Both the position numbers and the translations under genes were made by a program. The notes under the pieces are model-generated. The model was not told the origin of the DNA and made no database searches. It saw only the letters and a program-made list of their open reading frames with translations. 64,000 nucleotides of DNA. Origin: Rhea pennata (taxonomy: Eukaryota; Chordata; Aves; Rheiformes; Rheidae). The first letter of the stretch is position 1, and each line of letters starts with the position of its first letter. Shown piece after piece: positions 1 through 9,063 of the stretch. The DNA lies in the NCBI RefSeq assembly GCF_028389875.1, contig NC_084678.1, positions 16,770,899-16,834,898 on the forward strand, given 5' to 3'.

Positions 1-122
1 AGCTGTCAGATGAGCCTGCTTTTGCGTTGCTGTGTACTGGGAGGAGGGCAGGCTGGCGGGGCTGGTTCCCAGGGCTCCTGCGGAGCTGCACCTTGACTGC
101 ATCTCTCTTGCTGTTCCCTCAG

Positions 123-199
123 GGAACTTCGGTGACCGGTACTTTGGGACGGATGCTCCTCCTGACTGGAGTGACGATGAAGATGCTCTTAGCACTTAG
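123..199 (+). CDS. UCKL1: Uridine-cytidine kinase-like 1, last coding exon (partial gene)
   Basis: Terminal exon of UCKL1, an enzyme of the uridine/cytidine kinase family that phosphorylates pyrimidine ribonucleosides in the salvage pathway. A pyrimidine-rich acceptor ending in ctcag at 122 is followed by a frame reading NFGDRYFGTDAPPDWSDDED and then ALST before the TAG at 197-199. The NFGDRYFGTDA block matches the conserved C-terminus of vertebrate UCKL1, and the acidic tail is also typical. Two bases (GG) before the first full codon complete a split codon from the previous exon. Bases 1-122 are the end of the preceding intron; all other exons lie before the window. The neighbouring DNAJC5 and TPD52L2 agree with the known order around UCKL1. 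Confidence 0.9.
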
Positions 200-500
200 C
201 TGGACATGGAGATGCCACTGGAGACAGGCAGCTTCAGCACCGCACCTTAACCCTTTCCTGTCCATTGCAGAGAGATTGCTCCTTCCTCCTCACCAAGCAT
301 AGATATTTTTTTCAAATCTTACATTGGAGACCTAGGGTGTATTTTTTCAAAGAAACACAAATCCTAGTTTGACCTTGTGGACAGCCACATGTCCCAGGGT
401 AGAGTGGAGTTAATTTATTTTAATTTAAATATTTGCCTATATAAGTTATTGGAGATATTTTATAAAGAAAAAAATAATAAACTTTTTCTCTGTTTTTCTT
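200..500 (+). other. UCKL1: UCKL1 3'UTR
   Basis: A short AT-rich 3' untranslated region follows the UCKL1 stop codon. It has no competing gene signal and leads to the AATAAA at 476-481, followed by a T-rich stretch suited to cleavage. The GC content rises abruptly beyond about 560, which marks the end of the transcript region. The end point is approximate. Confidence 0.7.
476..481 (+). terminator. UCKL1: UCKL1 polyadenylation signal AATAAA
   Basis: A canonical AATAAA hexamer lies 277 bases after the UCKL1 stop and is followed by ctttttctctgttttt, a U-rich downstream element. It is the only such hexamer in the short AT-rich tail of the gene. Confidence 0.75.
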
Positions 501-1368
501 GAATATAGCCATTGGTTAGCGACAGCAAGGCCCTGAGGAGCTGCTTGTCTTCCTGGGCCTGCCCAGGAGGAAGGGTACCTGCCGAGGTGCCGCGGCACAG
601 CGGGTTCGCTCTGACCTGCTCCGGCTGCAGGGGTGGGTGATGAAAGGCAGCGAGACCCTGCTGAAGAGCCCTGGTGCTGCTCTCACCGCTGCGGGTCCCG
701 GCCGGGCGGGTGCTCCGTGAGCAGCCCTCCCACAGCCGGGCCCGGGAGGGCAACTGCGGCACATAACCCCCCCTCAAACCGATCACAGGGCTGCGAGCAG
801 AGCCCGTCTCGCCGCTGCCGGCAGGAAGCCGCCAGCCGAGCAGCCCGGAGAGGGGCACTGAGTCAGAGCGGGCGGTGGCGGGGGAGCTTCTTTCCCGGCA
901 CGAGTCGAGGGGACGACGCGGCAGGGGCCGTAAACGGGCCGAGACGAGCAGCCCCGGCCCGGAGCCGGCTCCCGCCTGGAGCCCGGGGCTGCGGCGGGGG
1001 CAGAGGCTCTCGCAGGCCCCTTGCAGGCAGCCGCCGCCGCCGCGGCTCGTGCAGCAAACGCCCGGCTCACCCCTGGAGGCGGCAGGGGCCGAGCTCCCGC
1101 GAGCGGGCGGTGGGCGCCCGAGCCCTCCGCCGACCTGCCCTCAGAGCCGGCTAAAAATAGCCCCCGGCGTAGGCGGCGGGAAGCGCCGGCGCGGAGGGGT
1201 GGCGGCGGTTTGGCCAGCGACCCCGGGAGAGCCTCGAGGGCCGGGGCCCGGCCGCTGCCCTCGGCGAGCCCCGTTTTACCCCAGCAGCGCTGCGCTCCGT
1301 GCCAAAGCACCCTGTCCTCCTCCCTCCCGGCCTCCGGCCATCCTCGACGCCAACCTGGAGGCGGTGGC

Positions 1369-1452
1369 GCCATCTCGGGGGTGGGGGGAGGGGGGCAGCG
1401 GTGGTGCCATCTTGGCGGCGGCGCCATCTTGGAGGCAGCGGCGCCATCTTGG
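1369..1452 (-). promoter_or_regulatory. Cluster of YY1-type motifs (GCCATCTTGG)
   Basis: Three exact copies of GCCATCTTGG lie at 1406-1415, 1423-1432 and 1443-1452, with a one-base variant at 1369-1378. On the minus strand they read CCAAGATGGC, the YY1 core AAGATGGC. YY1 motifs in this sense orientation are usually found just downstream of transcription starts in CpG-island promoters. The array could therefore start a minus-strand transcript running towards the UCKL1 3' end. The motifs are seen directly; promoter activity is inferred. Confidence 0.45.
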
Positions 1453-1514
1453 CCTCGTCCCCCACCCTTCCTCTGGAGCGCGGCTTTGCCTTGTTTACAA
1501 CCAGCTGCCAGCGG

Positions 1515-1590
1515 AGGGGGGGGGGGGGGGGAAACAAAACAAAAACAACAACCAAAAAAAAAAAACCACAACAAAAAAAGACCCCCCCCC
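1515..1590. repeat. Poly-G tract joined to A-rich tract and C run
   Basis: A G run of more than fifteen bases begins near 1516 and passes directly into an A-rich, AAC-containing stretch and then a C run near 1582-1590. This is low-complexity DNA that forms spurious Gly-, Lys- and Pro-rich frames. Confidence 0.7.
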
Positions 1591-2063
1591 CGTGGTAGCC
1601 TGGCTCCCCCCGCGCAGCCCCGGGCCGGCGACCGCCGCCCAACCGGCCGCTTTCCGCCTCCCACCACCACCCCAAACGCGGCGCCGCCTTTCCCCTCGCG
1701 TTCGCTGGGGCCCGGGGCCTGCGCCGCCGCCAGCCACCAGCCGCCCACGGCCCGGGCAAGGCTGCGCCGGCCTCGAGGCTGCAGCCGCGCCGCCCGCTCC
1801 CGGCCACGGGGCTGGGAGGGCGGAGGGGGCCCCGCGCCGCCGCCCCCGCGCAGCCGCCCCCGCGCCGCAGCCCCTTCCTGGGCCCCTTCTGCCTTTCCAA
1901 CTCCCCCTTCGTTTGCTATTAATTCGCTGCAAAGGGGACGGCCCGGGCGGGCGGCCACCCCGCCGCTCACCTGGGCCCTCGGCAGCTCGGCGCCCCTCGC
2001 CGCCCCGGCTCCGGCTCCGAGCAGCCCCCGGCTCCGCAGCCTGCAGTCGTGGCCAGCTGCAAA

Positions 2064-2132
2064 ACAGGGGAAAAAAGAAAAGAAAAGGGAAAAAAAAAAA
2101 AAAAAACAAAAAAAAAAACAAAAAAAAAAACC
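2064..2132. repeat. A-rich low-complexity tract
   Basis: Runs of A are interrupted by single G or C bases (AAAAG, then AAAAAC-like units), directly after GC-rich DNA. There is no target-site duplication or element body that would make it a retroposon tail. Confidence 0.7.
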
Positions 2133-2488
2133 AGTTTCAGGTTAGTCTAAAGGGGAGCATTTGTTCCAAACAGCCCCTGATGGGATTTGCTCTCGAAAAA
2201 CGTCTCCTCTGCTAAAACAGGCAGTTTTTCAGAAGTCAGTAGCAAAACTGCAGTGGAAAAAAGGTAGGTATGTATGTATGCATGTATGCTGTACAAGGCA
2301 GCACTTTTTTAAACCCTGCAATGAGCCAATGCACTTGATGATGCGTTATTACAGGTTAATGTTTCTGCTTGGGCCAGCGCTGAGAATCACTGGCGGCTCT
2401 TTCATGGGCATTTTGCATTAAATTCACACTCTTGCTTGCTTGCTTACAGTGATCCTTGGTCAAGCCGCCTCGCCAGAGACACGCTTGC

Positions 2489-2837
2489 CTATAAAAATCA
2501 GCTATTTAAAAAAGAATTCATTCCACCCCACCAAACATACGTGCCGGGTTGTTTGACCCTATCAGCCCACACGCTGACTCAACCTGTTGCAAAGGGAAAG
2601 GTTTGGGCAAGAGCTCGGCAAAATAACGGGCCGCGTAGGCAGGGCGCAGGCGCTCGGCGCCGGGCGGCGCGGAGGCCTCGCTCTCGTCCGGCCGGGAACC
2701 CGCTCGCTCGCCGCCGTGGCCCGGCTGCCGCCGCCGCTCGGTGCCGCACGCCGCTGCGGGGCCGCTAACCGCGTTGGTTTAGCTGCGTGAAGGGTCTGCT
2801 CGCTGCCGCCTGGGAAGTGCGGAAATTCGGCTATGGT
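2489..2837 (+). promoter_or_regulatory. Candidate promoter and first exon of an unassigned transcript
   Basis: A TATA-like CTATAAAAAT lies at 2489-2498, an AP-1 type TGACTCA at 2575-2581, and a CpG-rich block at 2620-2770. The block ends at an ATG at 2833-2835 followed immediately by a good splice donor, GTGAGT, at 2836. An acceptor-like polypyrimidine tract ending in ag at 2924 follows. The arrangement suggests a spliced plus-strand transcript, possibly non-coding. No homology is recognised, and the order of elements could be chance in such GC-rich DNA. Confidence 0.25.
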
Positions 2838-4452
2838 GAGTAGAGGGGTTTGCATGCACACATTTGACAGAGCTTGTAGCAGCCAACCCGCGCTCATCTG
2901 GCTTTCTTTCCTACTGTTTTATAGTGCTCATCGTTAACCAAAGAAGTTACAACGCACCTGCAAACTCTGTACAACTTCCCCAGGAGGAGGTAGCAGGAGC
3001 TCCAGGACTTCCGCGGATGTTGCAGTTTCATTTTTCTGTACCCTGCCAATAGGTTTGCACAGTTGAGCAGTTTCATCCATCATCTTCCCCATTGCCTCAT
3101 TTTTTTTTTAATATTAATTAATATGAAATGATTCTTTCAAACTAATGATAATTTGCAGAGCAAATTGCAGGTGACAAGAACTGCAGCATGCTCCAATGCA
3201 ATAGCCAGGTAGCTAGATAGTCAAATTACTGTACAGAGCTTTTTTTTTCCAGCAGTACCGTGAGCTGGCTGAGCACAGGGCACCCAGCCGCGGGCGCTGC
3301 ACACCTGGGCGTCCCGGGGCGTCAGTGAGGCTGCTCGCGCCGAGCGCAGGGGCCTCTGCCTGTGCTGGGATCCGGCAGGAGCATCACACCAATGCGGCAG
3401 TCGGGATGCCTCCACGGTAGCCAGCTCTGAAAAAGCCTGGTTGGAAGAACAAAACAGTCAGTGCAGAGGAAGCAAGCTTGGATCTGAAATGCTCCTTCTC
3501 CACTTTCAATAAACAGAATGGGGAGAAAAAAGCAAACATGTGGCGGCCTCTGCCTTGCTTTCACTTGCAAAGAGTAGCGGCGGCATTTCCCGCGCTCGTC
3601 GCTGCCCACGCTGCAGCCGAGGGGGCCACCACGCGTGCGGCCAGTCCCCACCACGGGGACCCCAGGAGGGAGTCGCACCTGGGCGAGGAGCACGGCTCCC
3701 CGCTCGGCCCCGCGCCGCGGCAAACCGCTCCTCTCCTCCGGCGCCGGTGCGCCCGGATCCTTCGGGAGCATCGCTCTTTCCGCAGCCCGTTTCCCACCTT
3801 TCCTGGTGTTTTCCTCACACTGCTCCCAAAGTCTACGGCCAAAGTGGCTTTTCTGGGCCTGCCGAGGTTTCACAGAAAGATTAAAAAGTAGAATAAAGAT
3901 CGTTGCCCTGCAGTTCTGCCTCGCTCAGAGCCGCAAGCCGCCGGCGCTGCTCTGCGCCCCGGTTTGGGCATCCCCGGGGGGGGGCTGGCGGCCAGGTGGG
4001 AAGGGGCCGGAGACGCCCACGCTGCCCACAGCCCAAAACCTGCCTCGAGCCTGGGCTGCGCTCGGGGCTGAGGGCGTTCGGGGAATTTTGGGGGGGGCAA
4101 AGCGAGGGACCTTGGGGTGTGGGCTGAGGCCGGGGTGCTCGCACGGGGGACGGGGACGCGGCTCCCGCAGCAGCCGGGCGCGAGGGGATGCCGGGGTTCC
4201 CGCGGTTCCCGCGGTGGCGGGAATCCTCCCCAGCTCCCCGAAGCCGCGCGCTTCCTTGTTTTCTAGTAAGTTGAGAGACCTGCTAAACCCCCCCCCTTTT
4301 TTTTTTTCTTTTTCTTCTCTTCACCGCCCTGTCTGTCCAGCGTGTAATGGAAATTTTACCGCAGCCGCTCGCGCTGAACAAACAGGAAGCCAGCCGCAAG
4401 CGCGGCGCTTCGCGCGCAGCCCCGCTCAGCTGAGCCGAGCGGCAGCGCGGCC

Positions 4453-4546
4453 CATAAAAGCGGGAGCGGGGGCGGAGGAGCGCGCGGGGCCGGGGCCGGC
4501 GCGGGCGCCCGCTCGCCGCTCCCGGGGACGCCGCGGCGCTGCAGGT
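4453..4546 (+). promoter_or_regulatory. Candidate TATA promoter with non-coding first exon
   Basis: CATAAAAG at 4453-4460 sits in CpG-dense DNA and is followed about 90 bases later by a strong donor, CAG|GTAAGG, with GT at 4545-4546. A start about 30 bases after the TATA would give a first exon of roughly 55-60 bases. It could be a distal first exon for CRH2 or a separate non-coding RNA. Only the motifs are seen. Confidence 0.3.
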
Positions 4547-7077
4547 AAGGCGGGCGCTGCCCTGCGCCTTCTTCTTCTCCCTTCCGCACGAGCCGTTTCT
4601 AGCTGCTCTTGGGAGTCCTCGAGGGCTTCAGCTCGGCTCCTCCTCGCGAGCGGGGAGGCGTCCGCCGGCGCTCCGGCGCTCTGTTCCGCGCTTAAACTTG
4701 CTGCTAGGAGCTCGCTGCCGCTGGCTTTTCCTTTCTGTCTTTGCAAGCCCATTTGCAAATCTTAAAAACCCAAACAAACCAAACAAAACCCGTGCTCAGG
4801 TTAGCGACAGCGGTCTTCAACAAGGTAAACCTGGGTCGTGGCTCTGCAAATCTTTCAGCCTCAGTTCCCGGCGGAAAGGTTTGTTTTTCTTTCGTTTGCT
4901 CCCTGGCCGGGCTCCCGGCGGGTGCCCGCGGGGCGGAGGGGGCTCGGGCCGCGCTCGGGACCCGGAGAGCTTCCAGCGAAACGAGGAACCCAGAAAGGGC
5001 CAGCGGCAGCTCGATCACAGGGCCCTCTGAGCCTTTCCCAACACCTCTCTAGGCCCGCTCGGGTTTTGCACGGCCGCGATCGCCTGTGCAAAGTTCAGAA
5101 AGAAAAATCCTTCTTTTTTGTAGTTCATTCATTTTTCTCATTTATGGGGCGGGGGAGGGGGAAGCTCTGCCATCAGACTGCAAGGAAAAGGCCGAGAGAT
5201 CCCCTTCCCTGGAGGATGTTAAGGCCTCTGTAGAGTGCGGAAGCCGGTACGGGAATTTCCGCCTTACCTGGTCCACGCGGCCGCGGCCGCCGCGGGGTGC
5301 CGGCGGCAGAGCGGGGCCGGGGCGGCCGCCCAGGCGAGGGGCACCTCGAGGACTGTCCGACCTGAGAATGGTGAAACACGAGGGTCAATCTCAGGTTCGT
5401 CAGCCCACGAGACGCCTTCTCCAGAGCGGGAGAGGCCGCCCGGCGCCCCCGGACGCGCCGCGGCGGAGCGGGGGGGCGGGAACGGGCGCGGGAACGGGCG
5501 CGGGGCGGCCCGGGAGCCGCGGCTCCGAGGCAGGGAGCGCGGGAGCTGCTGCCGCCGGCTCCTTCGGAGCGTCCCGGCAAGCGGAGCCGGCTGACGGCTG
5601 CGGCGTGCCCGGAGCACTGCTGACGCTCGGCTCCCGGCGGCTGGGGCTACAGGAAGAGCAAGTGACAGCCTTAAAAGCGGCAGTAATTAATCCCCAGGCG
5701 GCGCGCGGGGGCTCCTCAGCGATGGCTGCGTCGTTCGTTGGTGATTGGGCCTTAAAAAAAAATGTAAAAAAATTTTTTTTTAAAATCCAAGTTGAGCTTC
5801 CTAAATAAACCGAACGAGCACAAGGCGTGCTTATCGGATTCGCTGCCTTTCCTATAATTCAATGACTAATCCTAAAGCAGAGGGACCTGCAGAAAAACGC
5901 AGCAAAGCGCTACCACCCCCGAGCCGGCCGGGGGGGACAGCGAAAGAGGAGACGGGCTCTGTAGCCGGGGGGCCCCCGAGGCCCAGCGAGGCGCTGCGTA
6001 GCCACGGCCGTAGCCTGGCAGAGCCCTGCCCTACGCGTGCGCCGCGCACACCCGCGCCGCGCGCCCCCGGGTCCCGCGAGTCCCGGCCGTGCAAAGCCCT
6101 GCCGTGCAAGCCGAGGTCCCGGAGCTCGCGTCGCCCTTGCAAAACCCCGGCCGAGAGCCGCGGGGACGGGGCCGCCGCGGTGGAAATGCGCCAGCCCTCG
6201 GCTTCCCGCACCGCAGTTTTCACGCGGCCATCGTGCACAGCAAGCGCAGACCCGGAGCCCGGGATCTCCGGGGAGCTGCCGCGGGCGCCCGGCAGGCAGC
6301 AGCTCCCAGCAGCGCCTCCAGGCTCATTAATTTCCCGGAGAAGCAAGAGCCGCCGGACGAGCTCCCTTCCGACCCTTCCTCGGCGCCCCGCAAGCCGCTT
6401 CGGCTTCGCCTCCGCGTGAGGAACCCAAACGTCCGAAGGAAACGGGCAGGCGGCCGACCCGCCGCTGGAACCTCCGAAGAGGTTCCAGCACGCCCCACGG
6501 AGAACAGTAAATCCTTTAATCGAGTAAACGTTTGCTTTTTGGCTCCTCTGTCAAAATTGTGCCTCTACCTAGAAGCTGGACCCAGGTTAACGCAAGTACG
6601 GAGGCTGCTCCGAGCACCGGGAAAGGACCCGGCGACTCCCTCGCCCGGGGGCTCTGCCGGTCCCGAGGAGACTGGAAAACGGGGGGGTTTTTTGCCCTGC
6701 GGATCGCGCCGTCACCCGTTACTCAGCCCCGGCGCTGCAGGGAGCAGGGGCGCGAGATGCGTGGGGGAGAAGCCAAGCGACGGCGGGCGCAACCCGGCGC
6801 CGGGGCTCCGAGCGCCCGGCCAGGGCGGGTTCCCCCCTCCTCGCAGCCCAGAGCCCTCCTTGCTCCTGCTGCGCGTTCCTCCCAGGGCGCGAGGGAGCGC
6901 GGCGGAGCCCCGGCTCGCCGGCCGGCCGAGCTCGGCTTGGCCCGCTTCAGGGACCCCCCAGAAAGCAGCGTCTCGGGGGTCCCCAGCCAGAGCGTGACTC
7001 TGCTGCGGTTGGCGGGGGGGGAGGCTCGTGCCCTTCACTCAAGTTCTGGTTAATGCGCTTTTCTTTTTCCCCTTTTC

Positions 7078-7103
7078 TTCCTCCTCCTCCTCCTCCTCCT
7101 CCT
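7078..7103. repeat. (TCC)n microsatellite
   Basis: A pure run of TCC trinucleotides of about 26 bases, polypyrimidine on the plus strand, lies in an AT-richer islet upstream of CRH2. Confidence 0.85.
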
Positions 7104-7859
7104 GAAACATTCAATCCTCAGGAGGGAATTTTAATTTTAGAGGCAGCACTTTTGCAAGTTGAAGTGATTGCTTAGCTCCAAGTGCTGAATGATGGAAGCT
7201 CCAGCAGGGAGGGAGGAAAAGGCGAACGAATCGCGTGTACGAGTCCCTCGGCCCCCAATCTGCATCCAGAGGTGCGTCCGCCCTGGGTGAGGAGGCCGAG
7301 AAAAGAACGTTTCCTTTGCGTTCAGCCAAAGGAGGCAAATTGCGCTCCAGAAGCACATTTAAGCTTCTGCAGTGAAGTTTTGATCTGCGTGATATCACGG
7401 AATGAATCACGCGGACGCGCCGGGGAGGACGCCGGGGCGCGCGCTCGCTCGGCAGCTTCTGGAGGAGAAAAGCTCCGCGAACCGACGGGCTGCGAAGCCG
7501 AGCGCGGCGCGGGCAGAGCCCACGCACACGCGTGTGCGCCCGGGCACGCCTGCCACTCGCCCAGCGCCCCGCACACGCCCGCACGGGCACGCGGGGCTTG
7601 GCTTTTCGAGGGGGCCTCGCTTCGGCTTCGGGGTTAAGCACCCGAAAAAGCCGTTTGCTCGCGCCGCGCCGCCCTCCGGGGCCGGGGCTGGGGCGGGTTT
7701 CGGGAGCCTCGGTAGGGGAGCCAGGAGGCCCCGCGGACGCAGACGCCCCTACGCGGGGCTGGAGCGGTTGGTGCCGGAGCAGCCCGGCCCCAGTGCCAGG
7801 GCGGGCGGCAGGTCCCGGGGGTCCATGGGGAGCGGGGGGAATGACTCACCCGCACGTGC

Positions 7860-8470
7860 CCCCGCCGTCCTTACACACAATCTCCCTTGCACACGCATGC
7901 ACACACGCACGTGCACAAGCTGCTCCAGGCGCTCCTCACCCCCTCGGTCGCACCCTGTCTCGCAGCTTGTCCCCCGCTCGGCTCCTTAACGTCCCCAAAC
8001 ACGCGCTGCCGCCCCCGCACGCGCCCCTCGCACCCGCTTCACACCCTCCGCACGCCCACCCTGCGCCGCCGCCTGCACACACCCCTCCACCGCCCTCACC
8101 CTCGTCTTGCACCCCCCAGCCTTGCACACCGTTTGCTCGCACACACCGTCACTCGCTTCTGCCCCTCAGGTCCCCATAAGCCCTCGCGCAGCCCGGTCAG
8201 GACCCCTGCGTTCCCACGTGCTGCACACACGCCCACGTGCACGCAACCCTGCACACACCTGCTGCACATGCACACACATCCCCTGCACACACACGCCCAC
8301 ACCCACATACACGCCCGCACACCCACGCGCACACATCCCTTGCACACGCATGTTGCTGCACACGCAGTTGCACCCCTGCGCACCCCGGCACACACACGCC
8401 TGCGTGCAGACACCCCGCCGCACACTTGCACGCGCGCACACTTGCACGCGCGCTTGCACGCCCGCGCGCG
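7860..8470. repeat. Degenerate CACACGC-rich tract upstream of CRH2
   Basis: About 600 bases are dominated on the plus strand by short units such as CACACGCC, TTGCACAC and CACGTGCACG. They are rich in alternating purine-pyrimidine steps and in C over G. The units are too irregular for one clean period. All six frames appear open only because stop codons are rare in this composition (Thr/His/Pro/Ala on one strand, Val/Cys/Gly on the other). This is a diverged simple-sequence region, not coding. Confidence 0.6.
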
Positions 8471-8499
8471 AGCGCAGCCGCCGCGGCCCCGCGCGGCCC

Positions 8500-8520
8500 T
8501 TCAGCACCGCGGACAGCGCC
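8500..8520 (+). promoter_or_regulatory. CRH2: RE1/NRSF (REST) binding site
   Basis: Both halves of the 21-base RE1 element are present with standard spacing: TTCAGCACC at 8500-8508, two linker bases, and GGACAGCGCC at 8511-8520. Only a linker base differs from the classical element. REST binding represses neuronal genes in non-neuronal cells. The site lies about 80-110 bases before the CRH2 TATA boxes, where it would restrict the hormone gene to neurons. The match is seen; occupancy is inferred. Confidence 0.85.
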
Positions 8521-8540
8521 CGCCCGCGGCCCCGCGCCGC

Positions 8541-8639
8541 GTCACGTGGGCCGCCCGGTATAGCGCGGTCACGTGTGTGTGGGGGGGGGAACCGCCGCCC
8601 CTATATAGCGCGGTCACGTGGGCCGCCGCCCCTATATAG
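8541..8639 (+). promoter_or_regulatory. CRH2: CRH2 core promoter: three E-box/TATA modules
   Basis: A unit reading GTCACGTG, then GC-rich spacer, then a TATA element is repeated three times. The CACGTG E-boxes lie at 8543-8548, 8570-8575 and 8615-8620. The TATA elements lie at 8559-8563 (degenerate TATAG), 8601-8608 (CTATATAG) and 8632-8639 (CTATATAG). The spacer GGCCGCC and the following GCGCGG are shared between copies, so this is a local duplication. CACGTG is bound by USF, TFE and CLOCK:BMAL1 factors. The last TATA predicts a start near 8,665. Confidence 0.75.
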
Positions 8640-8664
8640 CGCGGCGGCGGGCGCGCGGCGCCGT

Positions 8665-8702
8665 CTGCGGGCGAGGTGCCGCGGCGGAGCGGGCGGCGAG
8701 CG
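8665..8702 (+). other. CRH2: CRH2 non-coding exon 1 (5'UTR)
   Basis: The interval runs from the expected start about 26-30 bases after the last TATA to a splice donor GCG|GTGAGC, with GT at 8703-8704. The matching acceptor, gtcttgcag, ends at 9039. A short untranslated first exon, one intron, and all coding sequence in exon 2 is the known gene structure of the CRH family. The 5' end is approximate. Confidence 0.55.
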
Positions 8703-8769
8703 GTGAGCGGCGCCGGGGGGAGCCGGGACCCCCGCGAAGCAGCGCCTCCCTCGGGCTCCCCACGGGAGG

Positions 8770-8975
8770 GGGGCGGTCCCGTCCTGGGGGGGGGGGGATC
8801 CCCGTCCCTGGGGGGTCCCGTCGCAGGGACGGGGGGGGGGGGTATGAATGGTCCCCATCCCCGAGAGGGTCCCGTTGCGGGGGGGGGGGGGGGGTCCCAT
8901 TCCCAAGGGGGTCTAGTCACAGGGATGGGGGGGTCCCCATCCCCGGGGGTCCCGTCTTGGGGGGAGGGGGAGTTT
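8770..8975. repeat. G-rich minisatellite in CRH2 intron 1
   Basis: About seven degenerate units built from GGTCCCRT, a G run and TCCCCATCCC fill most of the 336-base intron. G runs reach 16 bases (8879-8894). The transcribed strand would be strongly G-rich, with many possible G-quadruplexes. Confidence 0.75.
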
Positions 8976-9063
8976 CCAGCCCCGCAGACAGCCCTGACCG
9001 CAGCGGGGGGCTCTGGGGGGGTGTGGGGGTGTCTTGCAGGCGCCCGGCCCCGGAGCGGCTGCG

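Larger units (their letters stand above)
500..8499. other. CpG-rich intergenic stretch between UCKL1 and CRH2
   Basis: About 8 kb of very GC-rich, CpG-dense DNA is broken by AT-richer islets near 2,090-2,560, 2,840-3,250, 5,740-5,880 and 7,050-7,400. Long open frames exist in every frame on both strands (for example 875-2215, 3635-4765 and 783-1970). They are Pro/Arg/Ala/Gly-rich by composition, overlap each other and show no domain, so I do not call them genes. Candidate promoter modules inside it are listed separately. I see no recognisable protein gene. Confidence 0.6.

Noticed and set aside
875-2215. 446-codon plus-strand open frame, with long overlapping frames on both strands
   Set aside because: The frame is open because the DNA is GC-rich and stop-poor. 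The product is Pro/Arg/Gly/Lys low complexity, other frames over the same bases are equally open, and no domain or splice support is seen.
3635-4765. 376-codon plus-strand open frame
   Set aside because: It crosses CpG-island sequence, a T-rich tract and the candidate TATA promoter. The composition is that of GC noise and there is no recognisable domain.
5086-7053. Several open frames of 160-300 codons on both strands
   Set aside because: They overlap mutually, are Arg/Ala/Pro/Gly-rich, and show no start context or family resemblance.
7887-8639. His/Thr/Pro-rich 250-codon frame
   Set aside because: It translates the CACACGC simple-sequence tract and runs through the RE1 and TATA elements of CRH2.
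9034-9063. Ten-codon N-terminal extension of CRH2 (non-ATG start)
   Set aside because: It crosses the splice acceptor at 9039, so it is not contiguous in the mRNA. The ATG at 9064 leads directly into a signal peptide.
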